Below are positions 11,290 through 23,835 of a DNA stretch of 64,000 nucleotides, piece after piece. The stretch spans positions 49,676,333 through 49,740,332 of the forward strand of contig OX419756.1 in the NCBI GenBank assembly GCA_948567375.1, written 5' to 3'. The notes below the pieces were generated by a model that searched no databases, had not been told where the DNA came from, and saw nothing but the letters and a program-made list of their open reading frames with translations. The position numbers and the translations under genes were made by a program. This stretch comes from Lunularia cruciata. Lineage: Eukaryota; Streptophyta; Marchantiopsida; Lunulariales; Lunulariaceae. Position 1 is the first letter of the stretch. Every line of letters begins with the position of its first letter.

Positions 11290-14200
11290 AAAAGAACGAT
11301 AGCGTTAACGATATCTCTGGACTCAAAGACAAGAATGTGCGTCTCATCTACCGCAAATATCTGAAAACTAGAAATTCAGCAATCTTCTACCCTGGGACCC
11401 TTCTTACGATTCGCTCAGTTACCAAACTCTACAGCTCAAGTCAACTTGTCAACGTACTGACTTTACCATACATAGGGATCCTTGAATTCTGCTAAATTAG
11501 AATAATAAAAGCAAGGACACCTTTCTCTAACAGATTAATCTCATCTATTTGTTCCTCCTTTTGATAATAATTATTTACGAGTAAATACAACGTTCATCGT
11601 TACCTGTACATAAGATTAAATTTAATCCCAAGATTCAATGAGTCATAAAGTATGTATTGTAAACTTTAATAGAGATTTGAAAACCATTAAAAAAAAATTA
11701 ATTGAAATGAAAATATTTCAAATAATTATAAAATGTAACCCCCAGATGCATACTAGACGTACTAGGCAAGACCATATTAGGGTAATGGGAGTTGAGTAGA
11801 GTTGAAATGAGCAAAATTATTCCACCAAAATAAATCAAAATACGGACAAGGAAAAGTGCTGTAGCCTCCCATGTCTATTCTTGTATTAGCCTTATTATTT
11901 GCATTGCAAAGATAATACATTTCAATAGTTATAGACTAAAATAGAGGACAACCCATGAAAGATCAATGGTCGCTAGAACTATTCCATTGTGAGTAGTATG
12001 CTGCATTTAGCGAGTAATTGAGTATTTAATTTCTCAAATTTATTGGGGTATCTACGGAAACAGAAGTACAAAAAAGCCATCCACTTTAATCTATTTAATC
12101 ACTAAAAATGGGAATTTCTCGCCCTAAATCAGATATCTGAAATGTTTATTTCCAACTAAACTATTCATTTCAACTAAGTCGACTGTTCGTTTCTAAAACT
12201 CAAATAGGTCAAATATCCATTTTCAAAAAAATCAAATGTCTAACTAAAACTCCACTTCTACCAAGTCAAGTGTTCAGTTCCATATACTAAAGATCCATTT
12301 CCATCGTGTCAAATGTAGTATATAATAATATAATAGGTTGGTTAACTTTAATAAGTTATCATCTATCTTAAAAATATTACTATGTTACTATAATATATAA
12401 TACTTATTATAGATGATAGAAGACATAATGATGTTATTTTTGTTTTTATAAGGCATTTAACTGAAATGTTTTTTTTCTATTGAATTAAAAAATTTATCAA
12501 CTCACATTTATACTTTTGAGCATTCAAGAACAAGACTTATTATAAACTAAAGTGATTGAAGAAATTTTTTTATTTAAAAATAGAGGGATGTTAGACTATT
12601 TTATATATCTAATTCAAAACCCAAGTGAGAAAAAGATTTCTTGTTTGGATCGTTCTAAACCCGACTTAAAATGTGGGTTGGTATGTGCTTAAATCAATGA
12701 AATTGCCTTGTATTTAGCAAGTATTGCGTTCATTATGAGCACAGAAATCAAAGCATCTCATTACTCATTCATTCTTTTTTATTTTCTTTGGAAAGCTCAA
12801 GGTATTAAAGAAACAACTCTTGCCATATATCGTGGAACAATTTACGTGGCAAAGAAAATTAGATTTTGGGGATGACAACTTCTTTATTCTGTACTCAAAA
12901 TAATTATCTTTGGGTAAATTTTAACCATCTACTTTCATGGATCATGAGAGATAAATTACCAATTCTCATCATAATCAAGCGGTGAAATTTTCTCTAAAAT
13001 ATTTACAGTTAAGTGGACATTTACTACCAAAAGGAGAATACTGAACGTAAGCATCATTCCTTAATTGGTATGTATGATTAAAGTGTATACTTTATATAAT
13101 TCCAGTTCTTCTTCGGTAGTGTCAAAATAACTACATTTATAGATTTCATAAATTATTGTTCGCAAAATCGTATCAAATTATTGGACCTGAACGGGAAAAT
13201 AAGGCTGTCTTCTTGTATCGACTCGATAGAGTCCATAATTCACTTGTCTCACTTATTTGCCTTTAAAAAATAAACTTTTAATGAACAAAGGTAAAAGCGA
13301 GTTTTGTCTTGAAGTTTTGCAACTTCCGAAGTTATTCCAAAATTTTGTATATGAGATGTGCCAGGACGTGTCGTCCACTTTGTTACGGTGGTATTATCTA
13401 TCCAAACTAAATTACGTAGCGGTATGATTGGCATTCGTATACAGTTTAATCTTTTTCATTATTGCCAGTTAGATATCGCAATAAATTTGGCGAAAATTAA
13501 TCCTTTTTTCCAGTGCAAAAGATCTTTTAATTCTTTTGTACACAACTATTTCTACAAGTCTATATTTCTTATATTCCTTAAAGTCATAACGCTAAAGTTT
13601 CGTTTTTTAGATGTATTTTCATGAGTGTGATTTTACATCTAATTAATTCTAATACAAAACTTAACTAAAGTACAATATACTTTATTTTAACATACTCTAA
13701 TCGATATTTTAGATACCTAAACAAGTTTCTACCTATTACAATCAGTACCTGGGTCCATTTATAAAGTCGAAAGAAATTTTCAGAATGGTGTATAATAATG
13801 ACAAGGATTATTGATATCTCCCTTGCTTACGAGATCTTGTTTTTTAAATCATACGGACCGATCATATCCATAAAAAAACCTTTGATATTTGGGCTGGTTA
13901 GTGTACGTTCGTTAACGGTTCGAGTCTTACATTTCTTCTTCTTTATAATCGCAATTAATAGCACTTAATAAAACATACACTAGTTGAAACATTGGGGGTT
14001 TAAATACTGAATTAACGGGTACATGTACCCGTCAGTTCCGTTAAACTTTATTAAGAATTAAAGAGGAAATTCTCCGATCTACATTTTTCATGCCCCTTGC
14101 TTAACTCCTGTTACAATGTGTTAAGAAACTTGCCTAATATATTCCATAGTAATTTAATCGCTATTTTTAAAACCTGAAACCTTCTAAAGATCTTCATCAT

Positions 14201-14833
14201 CCATAGAACTTTTAACGGATCTTAATATTGAAGCCCCCCACCCGTTATATCAACATTTTAGATGCTTCAAGATGAACTAGTCCCTACGCCCTCACACAAA
14301 CGAGTGCACAACGAGATATTTTGGAGAGAGATCAAGATAATTGTGAGCAGTCTCATGAATGATGGTGACCTCTCTTACTTTTGTCATCCATATAATTTTA
14401 GTTTGTTGCACAACTAGAAAATTACGTAATCGTTAATCGAAAAACACGCTATCTTTAAAGGTGAGCGTGACAAGGCTCTCAATTGTGAAAAGCACAAAAG
14501 ATCAATGAATCCTTAGGCGACCTAACAAGCTCACTTATATCACATGTTCATGCATCAGGAGTCATCTAACGGGAATCAATACGCTAGTTGAACATGCACA
14601 TTTTCTTAGTCTGTTTGCATTTGGTGCCCTTATTATCTTCACGACTAGAAGTCCAGTACGGTGATGATGGATAGGCTGACCAGTAGCTGAAGTTGCGTCG
14701 GGTCTGATATAGCATGCACCAACTGAACCCTATTCAATAGGCCATTCCATCTCCCAACATTTGTGCTTTCTTGAAAGGCTCACGTGGCAGTGGTCGGGTT
14801 TGAAGGTGAAGATCAATATTGTTGGGAAGCTTG
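11290..14833. other. Gene-free spacer
   Basis: Mostly AT-rich, no gene recognised. It contains a perfect 18-bp palindrome at 14015-14032 and a tRNA-like scrap near 13885-13930 that is too short to call. The open stretches at 13249-13624 have no protein character. Confidence 0.55.
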
Positions 14834-15766
14834 AAGGATATATTTGATCATATTCTTTAAAAAATTTCATTAGTTAATCATTTAAATTGAGTATAAGAAA
14901 TATAGCAATTAATAATAAGAATTTGGTTGACATGAGAAATTTTTTAATAAACCCATAAACTAACAAGAATTTAGGTAGTACATTGAATATTTTACTTAGT
15001 CAACAATATTGTTGATATTAGCATTATTTATTTTGGTTTATTTGTAAGAGATGCGGAAGTGTAGATTGGATTGTTAGTTTTGATTAGCAAAATTAGTAGA
15101 CCTATCTTTTCTCCTTCTCGATGTTTTTGATCTCTCATCTTTTTAGAGGAAAAGAGGCCTCTTGGGTAAGACGGAAGGAAGGACTACTAGAAATCTATCA
15201 AGATTAGCATATGAAGTTGTCAATTAAGATGGGAGTTCCGGTGAAGGAAGAGTATGCAGCATATTTGGATATCAGCATAATAGCACATGATGACAAAACA
15301 TGTGGACCATCTCATCAGAATTTCCAACCTTACAAGTGCTGAGTGAACCTAGGGTGTTATGTTACAAAGATAAAACGCTCATGCACAATATCCTATAGTT
15401 TACTTGTCGTCTTGTTCTACTTCTCTTATCTTTTTGTACTTATAATGTGATTTCCAATCTATCTCTTCGTACTTCTTGGATCTTTTCTTCTTTGCTATCA
15501 ATATTTATCCATGTAGAGCAATACTACTAAAGTAGGAGTTTCTTTAGCTTTAATTTATATAAATTTTTATTAAACTAAAAATAATTTAGGTAATTAGTAA
15601 AATCTTGACTTGTTCAACAATTTTGTTAACAACTTTATCAATATTAATATTATTTATTGATATATTATTCACCCTATTTCTAGTTAGTATGTTAGTGAGA
15701 GATTGCATCATAGAAAAGGAGCTATCTACATAATAAGATGAAAGAGGCAATTGCTTAGGAAACAAG
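14834..15766. repeat. Dispersed repeat R1, copy 1
   Basis: It aligns for most of its length, in the same orientation, with 33560-35522. Shared landmarks are GGATATAT..TGATCATAT, GTGTAGATTGGATTGTTA, GTAAGACGGAAGGAAG and AGGGTGTTATGT. Both copies run directly into a LINE relic. I recognise no coding content. Divergence is about 15-20 % by eye, so the copies are old. Confidence 0.7.
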
Positions 15767-16083
15767 AAAGATGGGATAACCTTATTAATCTATACAAGGA
15801 TAAGACATAAGAGGTAAAATTAGGCTAGTCCTTTAATCATATGGGTGCAATATCTGCCCTATTGAACCTAAGATATCAGAACTATGCAAGTCATATGGTC
15901 TACACACTATTAGAACATACGAAGAAGCATTGCCTAAAATTACCTTGAAGAAGCATTGCTCTCCTCTAGATTGCACCACCAATACTCTTTGTAGAGCAAT
16001 GGACACACATTCAATCATGCTAGAAGGACTTTCCTCCTTCCACTTGTCCTCATTTTCACTGCCTGATTTATCAGCATTCAATC
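15767..16083 (-). mobile_element. LINE tail relic (copy B)
   Basis: This matches the 3' end of the RLE-type LINE copies at 7628 and 40573. It begins with the complement of the terminal GGATGGGA and covers the 3' UTR and the last coding segment, with a VCRPYDLHSSDILGSIGQI block on the minus strand. It is more decayed than copies A and E and no target duplication was found. Confidence 0.6.
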
Positions 16084-16439
16084 TCTCCTCTACTTAGGTG
16101 CCATCTGCCGTTTAGTTTCCAGAATTTCCTTTCTTTGTGTCACCTCCTTCCTTGCACTGTGACGGTAGGTCTTACTCTCCTTAAGGGCATCTCCACCGCA
16201 ACATGATAAAAATTACAAAAAGAACACTAGGTTATCCATTTTGGCCATTTTGCTCCAAATTCTTTCCCCACTATAACACAATAAATGGTAAATAGTTTAC
16301 CGGGTGCACAATTTATTTTATTTTCCTGATAAAATTGGGAAATATACCAAGAGGATATCAAACACTCTAAAACCTCTATGCTTCATTTGGTTGTCAGATT
16401 TTGGTGCACTTTCCATGTTGTTGAAGCAATGCTTGGGTT

Positions 16440-17101
16440 AGCATGACCTTGATGAATATATTGTCATTCACAATTTTTCAAATTAACATCAAAGAAAGGA
16501 GTTGAAATGATTTGAACTAAAGTTATTGGCCAAGGAAGTCAAGAAGGTGTTGCTGTTGCATCCACCCCAATCATTCCATCCAAGAAAAAAGCCCATGTAT
16601 CCCATGGAGTAACTTTGATGGTGATGAACATGTTCAAGTTGCTCAAAGTTGACTCTATGTCTCCCAAGATCCTACTATTGACATTGGCCAAAAGCTCCTA
16701 TAAATGCCTTCTAGAGTTCAATTTGTTCCCATTTCAACCAAGCACATCCTAAGCTATCAGAAGTAAGCCCATTTCATTCATTGGAGTCAAAATGGGCAAT
16801 TTTGCAAAAAGTGGTTTCCAAATTTGTTGGTTTTCTTAGTACCATTTGGGACTTAAATGAGAGTGGCTCTTCCAAGGATGAATCATTGGAGAAAGCATTT
16901 GCTCTTTACAAATCCACTATGAAGCTCTTCATGACTTTTCTAGATAGATTGGATAAGCAAGATTGTGAGTTCTTGAAGGTACAACATCAACTTGTACTTG
17001 CTAGAGTAAGAGGTGAAATGCAAGGCAATTGCACTGCACCAAGTTCCAAGACAATATCAAGCATATCACAATTTCAACATGGAAGAGTTTGGCAAACTTA
17101 A
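16440..17101 (+). pseudogene. Harbinger ORF1, Myb/SANT-like DNA-binding accessory protein
   Basis: The best part is the plus-strand stretch at about 16730-17101, with SLESKWAILQKVVSKFVGF and then SGSSKDESLEKAFALYKS. It matches the conserved SLQSRW..IQ..VNKFCG and NESG...D...A..LY pattern of plant Harbinger-associated Myb/trihelix (NAM-associated C-terminal) proteins. ORF1 proteins of the superfamily help the transposase reach the nucleus and bind the ends (family knowledge). The N-terminal Myb part upstream is decayed and I cannot trace it reliably. The frame ends at a stop just past 17098. A gene remnant. Confidence 0.6.
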
Positions 17102-17148
17102 GAAATGAAATGGATTATGTTGTATTCTTATGAATTTCCATGCCTTGT

Positions 17149-17589
17149 CTATACATGCTCTACCAAATCCTCTTGGAGTTGGAAATGTTGCCACTCATCA
17201 CAAATCTTGGCAATGGAATCTATGAGACAATCAAAGGTCAAAGGAGCTTGAATGCCCCAGTGCACAATGGTGCTTACGTCATTTATGTCCTCAATATCCA
17301 TTCCAACTGAAGCTTCATCTTCAACAATCATATTTTGCATGATCACAAAAGCCATCCAAATTTGTTTCATTTGGTTTGAATCCTAGAAGTAGGATGGGTT
17401 TTTGACAATGGTGAATTGTGATTGCAACATGCTGAAACATCACTCAACATCTTTACAAAGAGGTTCTTGCATTTTAGCAATTTTTTTTCTCTTGTGACCT
17501 TGAGATTGGAAAAAGCCTTAATAAATTGACCAATGTGGGTAAATGCCATCAATGAGCATATAGTGCATAGAATACTCATGACCTTGGAC
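17149..17589 (-). pseudogene. Harbinger transposase, C-terminal part
   Basis: The minus strand continues the transposase after the nest. It reads VQGHEYSMHYMLIDGIYPHW (family LADGIYPKW, containing a catalytic Asp). Next come KDVE.CFSMLQSQFTIVKNP (family KDVERAFGVLQ, with the catalytic Glu) and FVIMQNMIVEDE (family IIMHNMIVEDE), ending EDLVEHV. It needs frame changes to read through, so it is a pseudogene. Its first residues join those at 29211 without loss (ARYSI then QGHEY), which proves the nest is an insertion. Confidence 0.8.
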
Positions 17590-18280
17590 TGTGAGCCAAA
17601 CTGTCTCTCACTCAGGATGAACCTTTGATGGCTATTATGGTAGCGCACCATGGACTAAGAAGGCAAAGAACCCAAACTCCATCATACTCCTCCAAGGCTA
17701 ACACTCCAAGATTCAAGACATTGCTCACTAGAGAACTCAATGAGAGAGATAGTTGCAAATGAAAGGATGATGAGTACCTCCTCACCCCTAGTTTATATAC
17801 TTGTGAAAAATATTTACACACCAAAGTAACTAATTATTGGAGTAACTCAAGTTACTAGGCTAAAAGTCAAGTAAAATCAAAAAGTAGAAAGGAATATCCA
17901 TCCACATGGCATATTACACTAAGCATGTGATCTTATCTTGACCCAACAGCTAAGTCAAGGATTCATTCACATGGGCTATCCTTGGATTATAAAAGAATCC
18001 AAAACAAAAAGGCTTCCGGGCCCAAGAGTTCTCAACTCTTTCCTAAAAGCCAAACACCTAGGAATAATACCAAGTCAACACACTAGAATCCAAAATAGTG
18101 GTGCTCATCCTTTCCACTTCCTCTAAAGTAATGTCCCCTCTATCTTAGCTCTGATTAACTTTAGCTAATCATGACTAATGTAGAATCATCATTTATCACA
18201 ATATAAATAATATCTCTCAAGTATTTGTAATACTAAGCTAAATATCATAATACCACACATATGCACAAATGGATGTTACA
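17590..18280 (-). repeat. Family A 3' LTR (outer element)
   Basis: About 691 bp, ending with the complement of TGTAACATCC at 18280. It is followed by the complement of a purine tract (TTTACCCCCGC) and the integrase end of the element. Confidence 0.85.
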
Positions 18281-18729
18281 TTTACCCCCGCACTAAGTTT
18301 TCACTTTGTCCTCAAAGTGAAGGTCTCTCTACCTTCTATGATACATCTTCAACTTATCATGGTTAATCCTATCAAAGTGTCTTCCTCCCAACTCCTTGAG
18401 ATCATAAGTGTAATTTCCCCATACCTTCTCCATTATGAAAGGTCCAAAGTACTTAGGCAAAAACTTCTTTTGCACTCTCTTGAATCGAATGGAATCAAAT
18501 AACATTACCCAATCACCTTCATTGAAAGGCTCCACCTTCTTCTTGCCTTGCCTCTTGTCATAACTCTCCTTTTGTTTCCTTTGGACTTGCTCCATGCTTG
18601 CTCCACTTGAACCATAACAACTACTCTTGCCTCTTTCAATTCCATGAGTTGATCCTTCCTTGACTTCTATGCATCACTTCCTTGTGCTTTCTTCAATCTC
18701 TTACAAATGCTTTGGAAGGTAGGAAGATC

Positions 18730-19419
18730 TATAACACCCATTTGTGCAGATGTGTGGTATTGTGATATTTAGCTTGGTATTACAAGTACTTGAGAGATAT
18801 TATTTATATAGAGATAAAGGATGGTTCTACATTAGTCATGATTAGCTAAATTTAGTCATAGCTAAGATAGAGGGGACCTTACTATAGAGGAAGTGGAAAA
18901 GATGAGCACCACTATTTTGGATTCTAGTGTGTTGACTTGGTATTATTCCTAGGTGTTTGGCTTTGAGGAAAGAGTTGGGAACTCTTGGGCCCACAAGCCT
19001 TTTTGTTTTGGATTCTTCTATAGTCCAAAGGATAGCCCATGTGAAGGAATCCTTGACTTAGTGGTTGGGTCAAATAAGATCAGATGCTAGTGGAATATGC
19101 CCATGTGAATGGATATTCCTTTCTACTTTTTGACTTTACTTGACTTTTAGTCTTGTAACTTGAGTTAATGCTGTAATTAGTAACTTTAGTACATAACTAT
19201 TTCACAAGTATATAAACAAGGGGTGAGGAGGTACTCATCATCCTTTCATTTGCAATTATCTCTCTCTTATTGAGTTCTCTAGTGAGCATGTCTTGAATCT
19301 TGGAGTGTTAGCCTTGGAGGAGTATGATGGAGTTGGGGTTCTTTGCCTTCTTAGTCCATGGTGCGCTACCATAATAGCCACCAGAGGTTCATCCTGAGTG
19401 AGAGACAGGCAGGCTCACA
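18730..19419 (+). repeat. Family A 5' LTR (inner element)
   Basis: 690 bp, TATAACACCC to GGCTCACA. It contains the TATA motif TATATAAAC (19208-19216), followed by likely R/U5 sequence. Confidence 0.9.
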
Positions 19420-19423
19420 TTTT

Positions 19424-19440
19424 TGGTTCCATTGCCGGGA
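19424..19440 (+). promoter_or_regulatory. Primer-binding site of the inner family A element
   Basis: TGGTTCCATTGCCGGGA starts 4 bases after the LTR. It agrees with about 12 or 13 of 17 bases of the tRNA-Asp-type site used by Athila-like elements (TGGCGCCGTTGCCGGGG, from memory). All three family A copies read TGGTTCC, so that part is a family trait. Confidence 0.6.
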
Positions 19441-20343
19441 CCTCTCTAGAAGGCCAGATAATGTTACGTGTTCAATTTTACATTAGGCAGAAGGAGGGTA
19501 TGAGAGCTCACTTGGGGAGAACATTAGGAGAGGAGAGGAGAGGGATGAACTTATGTTAGAGAACCAAGATCTATTTGTATACCCTTTAGTTCAGTATGAT
19601 GTCTTTGAAGTGATTTTGTACATCTTGTACACATGAGAGGATTTGGAGAGATTGTGTGAGGTGGACTGTAGATTTTGGGGATTTGTAAGGTGATTTTGGG
19701 CAAAATCTCAAGTTTAAGATCTGCACTTGAAATTTCTACACATGAAAGCTTGTTTTATCTTTCAGTTAGCACACTTAAAATTATTTTGAGAGCTACTATG
19801 CGCACTGGGCTAGAATTTTTGAAAGTTGATAGGGTAAACTGCTCCAGCAATTGCATGCTCTCTAGAAAATTGTACAGAGTCTTCCATTTTTTCAATTTTC
19901 AGTGAATTGTCCTGAAAATTTCCAAGAAAATAAACTGCATTATATCCTACTTTCTGCCACAAAAATTAGAGAGAGATCATTCTTGCACAGGGAGTTATGA
20001 GTTTTTGAAATGAAGGGGGTGGTTTTTAGATCAAATCTGAAATATGTGTGTTGAATAGAAAGATGTCTAGGCTAAATGGCTTGATGAAAAGATCTGAAAT
20101 TTTGCAAGGAGTAACGCCTTGGAGTTGTGATCAAGTGTAAAAACTTTCAGAGGACTTTGTCCTACTATTTGGGAGATTTGAGTGACATTGTGAGGAAGTG
20201 TCAATTCTGCAGAGTGGAGATCTCATGCATGAGGAGTTTGAGAGCAACAAAAAGCATGTTTGAGTGTTTAGATTCATTTTGGGAACATGGAGGGTCATCA
20301 AGAGTGGAAATTGAGACTATGAAAGGTTCCCCAAGGGTTTGAG

Positions 20344-20760
20344 GTGATTGTAGGGGTGGATTTGAAGAAAAGAGAGTTTACAATAAAATTTGAAGAGAGT
20401 GTTGAGAGGATCCAAAAACCTACACCACTTGGAGAAAAGAGTGAGTTTAAGTGCTTTCTATGTGGAGAGAAGGGACATAAGGCAAGTTCATGTCCATTGA
20501 CCTTTGAGAGCAAGAGATTGAGGGAAAGGAGAGGCTTACTTGACTTGAATTTTCATATTGGACCTTCTTCACCAAGATTGGGAGGGAGAAGATCTAAGAC
20601 CAAGGAGTTGTGTGAGGTTTGTGGAGTTGAAAGACTTCCAAAAGGACATGAGTGTAGTGGAGTAAAATCACTTTTGGAGACATTGGTGAAGGATCTTGGA
20701 GAGAGTCTTAGTACAGCTACAAAAATACTACCGCCTTCATCAGCTAGTTCTCAAGATTAG
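20344..20760 (+). pseudogene. Leader zinc-knuckle ORF of family A (fossil)
   Basis: An open stretch of about 138 codons between the binding site and gag. It carries one CCHC knuckle (CFLCGEKGHKASSC) and, 55 residues later, a second metal-binding-like cluster (CEVCGVERLPKGHEC). The same arrangement is found at 3279-3660 in the left element. Gag proper starts 250 bp further on. Its role is unknown; nucleic-acid binding is the usual role of such knuckles. Confidence 0.6.
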
Positions 20761-23700
20761 TGATGGAGATAATCTTTCAACTTATGGATAAACTATCCAT
20801 GAGAGTTAGATTAATATGCACTCTAGGATTTGATGTTGCTATAGAAATCTTGGAGCAACCTGATCCTTTTGTGTTCCCTAGAGTGGATTATTCTCAGATG
20901 GTGTTAGTCATGTATATACTCTATTAGTTATAGAGTGAGAGAAAAGCAAAGAGAAAAAGAAGAAAAAAATTTGAGAGAAAAGAAAGATAGTGAGGGGTTA
21001 AGATGGGGAAACTTCCAGTTTTCTTTGGCAAGGATAAAGAAGATATGGAGGCCTTTTTGAGAGACTTCAAGAGAGCTTGCATAGGAAAAAATGAGAGGAG
21101 GAATAATGAGTGGGCCTAATTATTACCAGATTTCTTTGAGGATGCAGCACTTACATGGTATGCGTCAGAATACCAAAAAAAAAGAGGAGAGATAGAGAAA
21201 GAGTTTTGGGAGAGTTTGACTTCAGCACTCATTGAGAACCTTCTCCCAGATGAGAGTTATGAGAGATTGATGACTGAGGTTATCTTTCTCAAACAAGGAG
21301 ATGGAGAGAAAGTGAGAGTCTATGCGGAAAGAGTGGAAAAGTTAGGGTCCAGATTTTGCGTAGTGTTGAGGAAGGGTGGGGATGATGTGGAGACTACTAT
21401 GATTGGCATAGGGGCCATGCTCACCAAGAATTTTCTGGGAGGGTTGAGACCACAAATTAGAAGCAAGGTGAGATATGAGAAACCTTCTTCCAAGGTTGAA
21501 GCTATGAGAAACCTTCTTCCAAGGTTGCATGTGTTTGCTTTTAGTTACAAGGATTTGAAAGAAGTCACCTTAAAGGATCACAAGATAGAGGTGGAGTCAC
21601 ATGCAAGACCAATCTGCCAAAAGCAATGTTGCATTAGCCACCAATATCTTTGGTTGTGAAGGAGGAGATTGATAAGCTCAAGGAGTCTAGATTTATCTTT
21701 GAGGTAGAGAATTCAGAATGGGTGTCTCCAATTGTGAAGAAAGAGAATGGCAAGCTTTGGGTATGTGTGGATTACAAGAAGCTCAATACTATTACCAAGA
21801 AAGACTACTACCCATTGGCATTCATTGATGAGATCTTGGAGGAGGTTTCAAGTCATGAGAGGTATAGTTTTGGAGATGGTTATAATGGATATAACCAAAT
21901 CAAGATTGCACCAGAGCATCAACAACTCACCACATTCACCACACCTTGAAGAACTTACGCTTTCAAGGTCATGCCTTCTGGGCTTTGCAATGCTCCAGCC
22001 ACATTCCAATGGTTCATGAACAAGGTCTTTGAACCTTTCATTGGGAAATTTGTGAGAGACTTCATTGATGACTTTTGTGTCTATGGGAGCAAGGAGGAGC
22101 ACTTTGAGCACTTGATCAAGTTCTTGCAATGCTTGGATGAGGCAAATGCATCACTCAACCCAAAGAAGTGCATTTTTGGATGTGAAGAAGGTCTACTTTT
22201 GGAGCACATCATCTCCAAGGATGGAATAGTAGTTGATCCTGAGAAGGTGAGGAAAATCTTAGACCTTCTATTCCCTTCAAGCTTGACAAAGTTATGCTAA
22301 TTCTTGGGGATGGTTGGGTACTATAGGAGGTTCATCTTCTCATTTTCCAACAAGGCTTATGCATTGCCCATCTACATGAAGTAGGGTGTAGCTTACATGG
22401 TGATTTTAGAGGACAAGGAGGCTCTCAAAGCTTTTGAGGAGCTCAAGCAATCCCTTGTTGTAGCTCCAATTCTTGCTGAACCTGATTGGAGTAAGTCTTT
22501 CATCCTCTACACTGATGCTTCTTATGTAGTTATAGGATGCAATCTAAGTCAATTAGACCAAGATGGGCATGATCATCCAATAGCTTATGCTAGTAAGCAG
22601 ATGGTTTCAGCAGAAAAGAACTACTATGTCATAGAGAGAGAAGGGTTGGCAGTGATCTTTGGTCTCAAGAAGTTTAGATACTACTTGATTGGAGGGAAAG
22701 CAACCATTGTCATGGATCACAAGGCTTTGAAGTGCATCTTCAACAAGCCTAATGTTAAACGGAGACTAGCAAGGTGGATGATACTCTTGTCTGAGTATAA
22801 TTACACCATTGAAGATAGGCCAGGAAAGAAACATGCAAATGTTGATTTTATCTAGAGCCTATGATCATGATAGAGATGAGCCATTGGATGATTCCTTCCT
22901 GGATGAGGAGCTCATGACAATCTCAGTCACTCAAGAGGTTCCAATGGAGTAAAAGGAGATTGTGGATTTTGTGACAAGAGGTAACTATCCAGAAGGGATG
23001 CATCCTAGGGAGAGGAAGGCCCTTACAGTAAGATCTAGACCTTACACAATGGTGGAGGATATTCTTTTTCACCAAGGAGCAGATGGTCTACTTCAAAGAG
23101 CCGTGGGTAAGGAAGAGTCTATCCTACTTATAAAGGATTTTCATGAAGGTTTAGTGTGTGGAGGACACTTTGCAGGAAAGGTGATTGCTTTCAAGATTCT
23201 AGATGTAGGTTACCATTGGAGAGGGATTTTCAAGGATTGTCTTGATTATTGCAAAACTTGTCATGTTTGTCAAGCTTTTGCTAGAAAGTCTACATCCACT
23301 CCACCACTTAGATCAATTCCATTGCTAGGACCTTTTGAGAAGTGGGGAATTGATTTTGTAGGTCCTCTCAATAGAATCCCAAGGAACAATTGGTACATTT
23401 TGGTAGTTACTAATTACCTTACCAAGTGGGTTGAGGCTAGACCATTGAGGGACAAGAATGAAGATGAAGTGGGCAGATTTCTTTATGAATGCATTATCAC
23501 TAGGTTTGGATGCCCTTTGGAGTTGGTTTCTTATAGAGGAGGAGAGTTTACATGAAGCATCACTACAGCCATGCTACGACATTTCTCTATCACACATAGA
23601 GTAACTACATCCTATAAGCCAAATTCCAATGGCTTGGCAGAGAGAAACAATCAGACCTTGTGCATGATGTTGGCCAAAGATGCAGAAATGGAGAGGGCTA

Positions 23701-23835
23701 AACATCATTGGGACAAGAGGATTCATGCGGTTTTGAGGGAGTATAGGACAACCATGAAGACTTCCACCAAATATTCTCCATTTCAATTGGCATATGGTAT
23801 TGAGTCTACCTATTCACTTTGATCTTCCTACCTTC

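Noticed and set aside
13885-13930. tRNA-like boxes (GGTTAGTG and GGTTCGAGTCT)
   Set aside because: They look like A and B boxes but are only about 15 bases apart, too close for a tRNA or a tRNA-derived SINE head, and no acceptor stem pairs.
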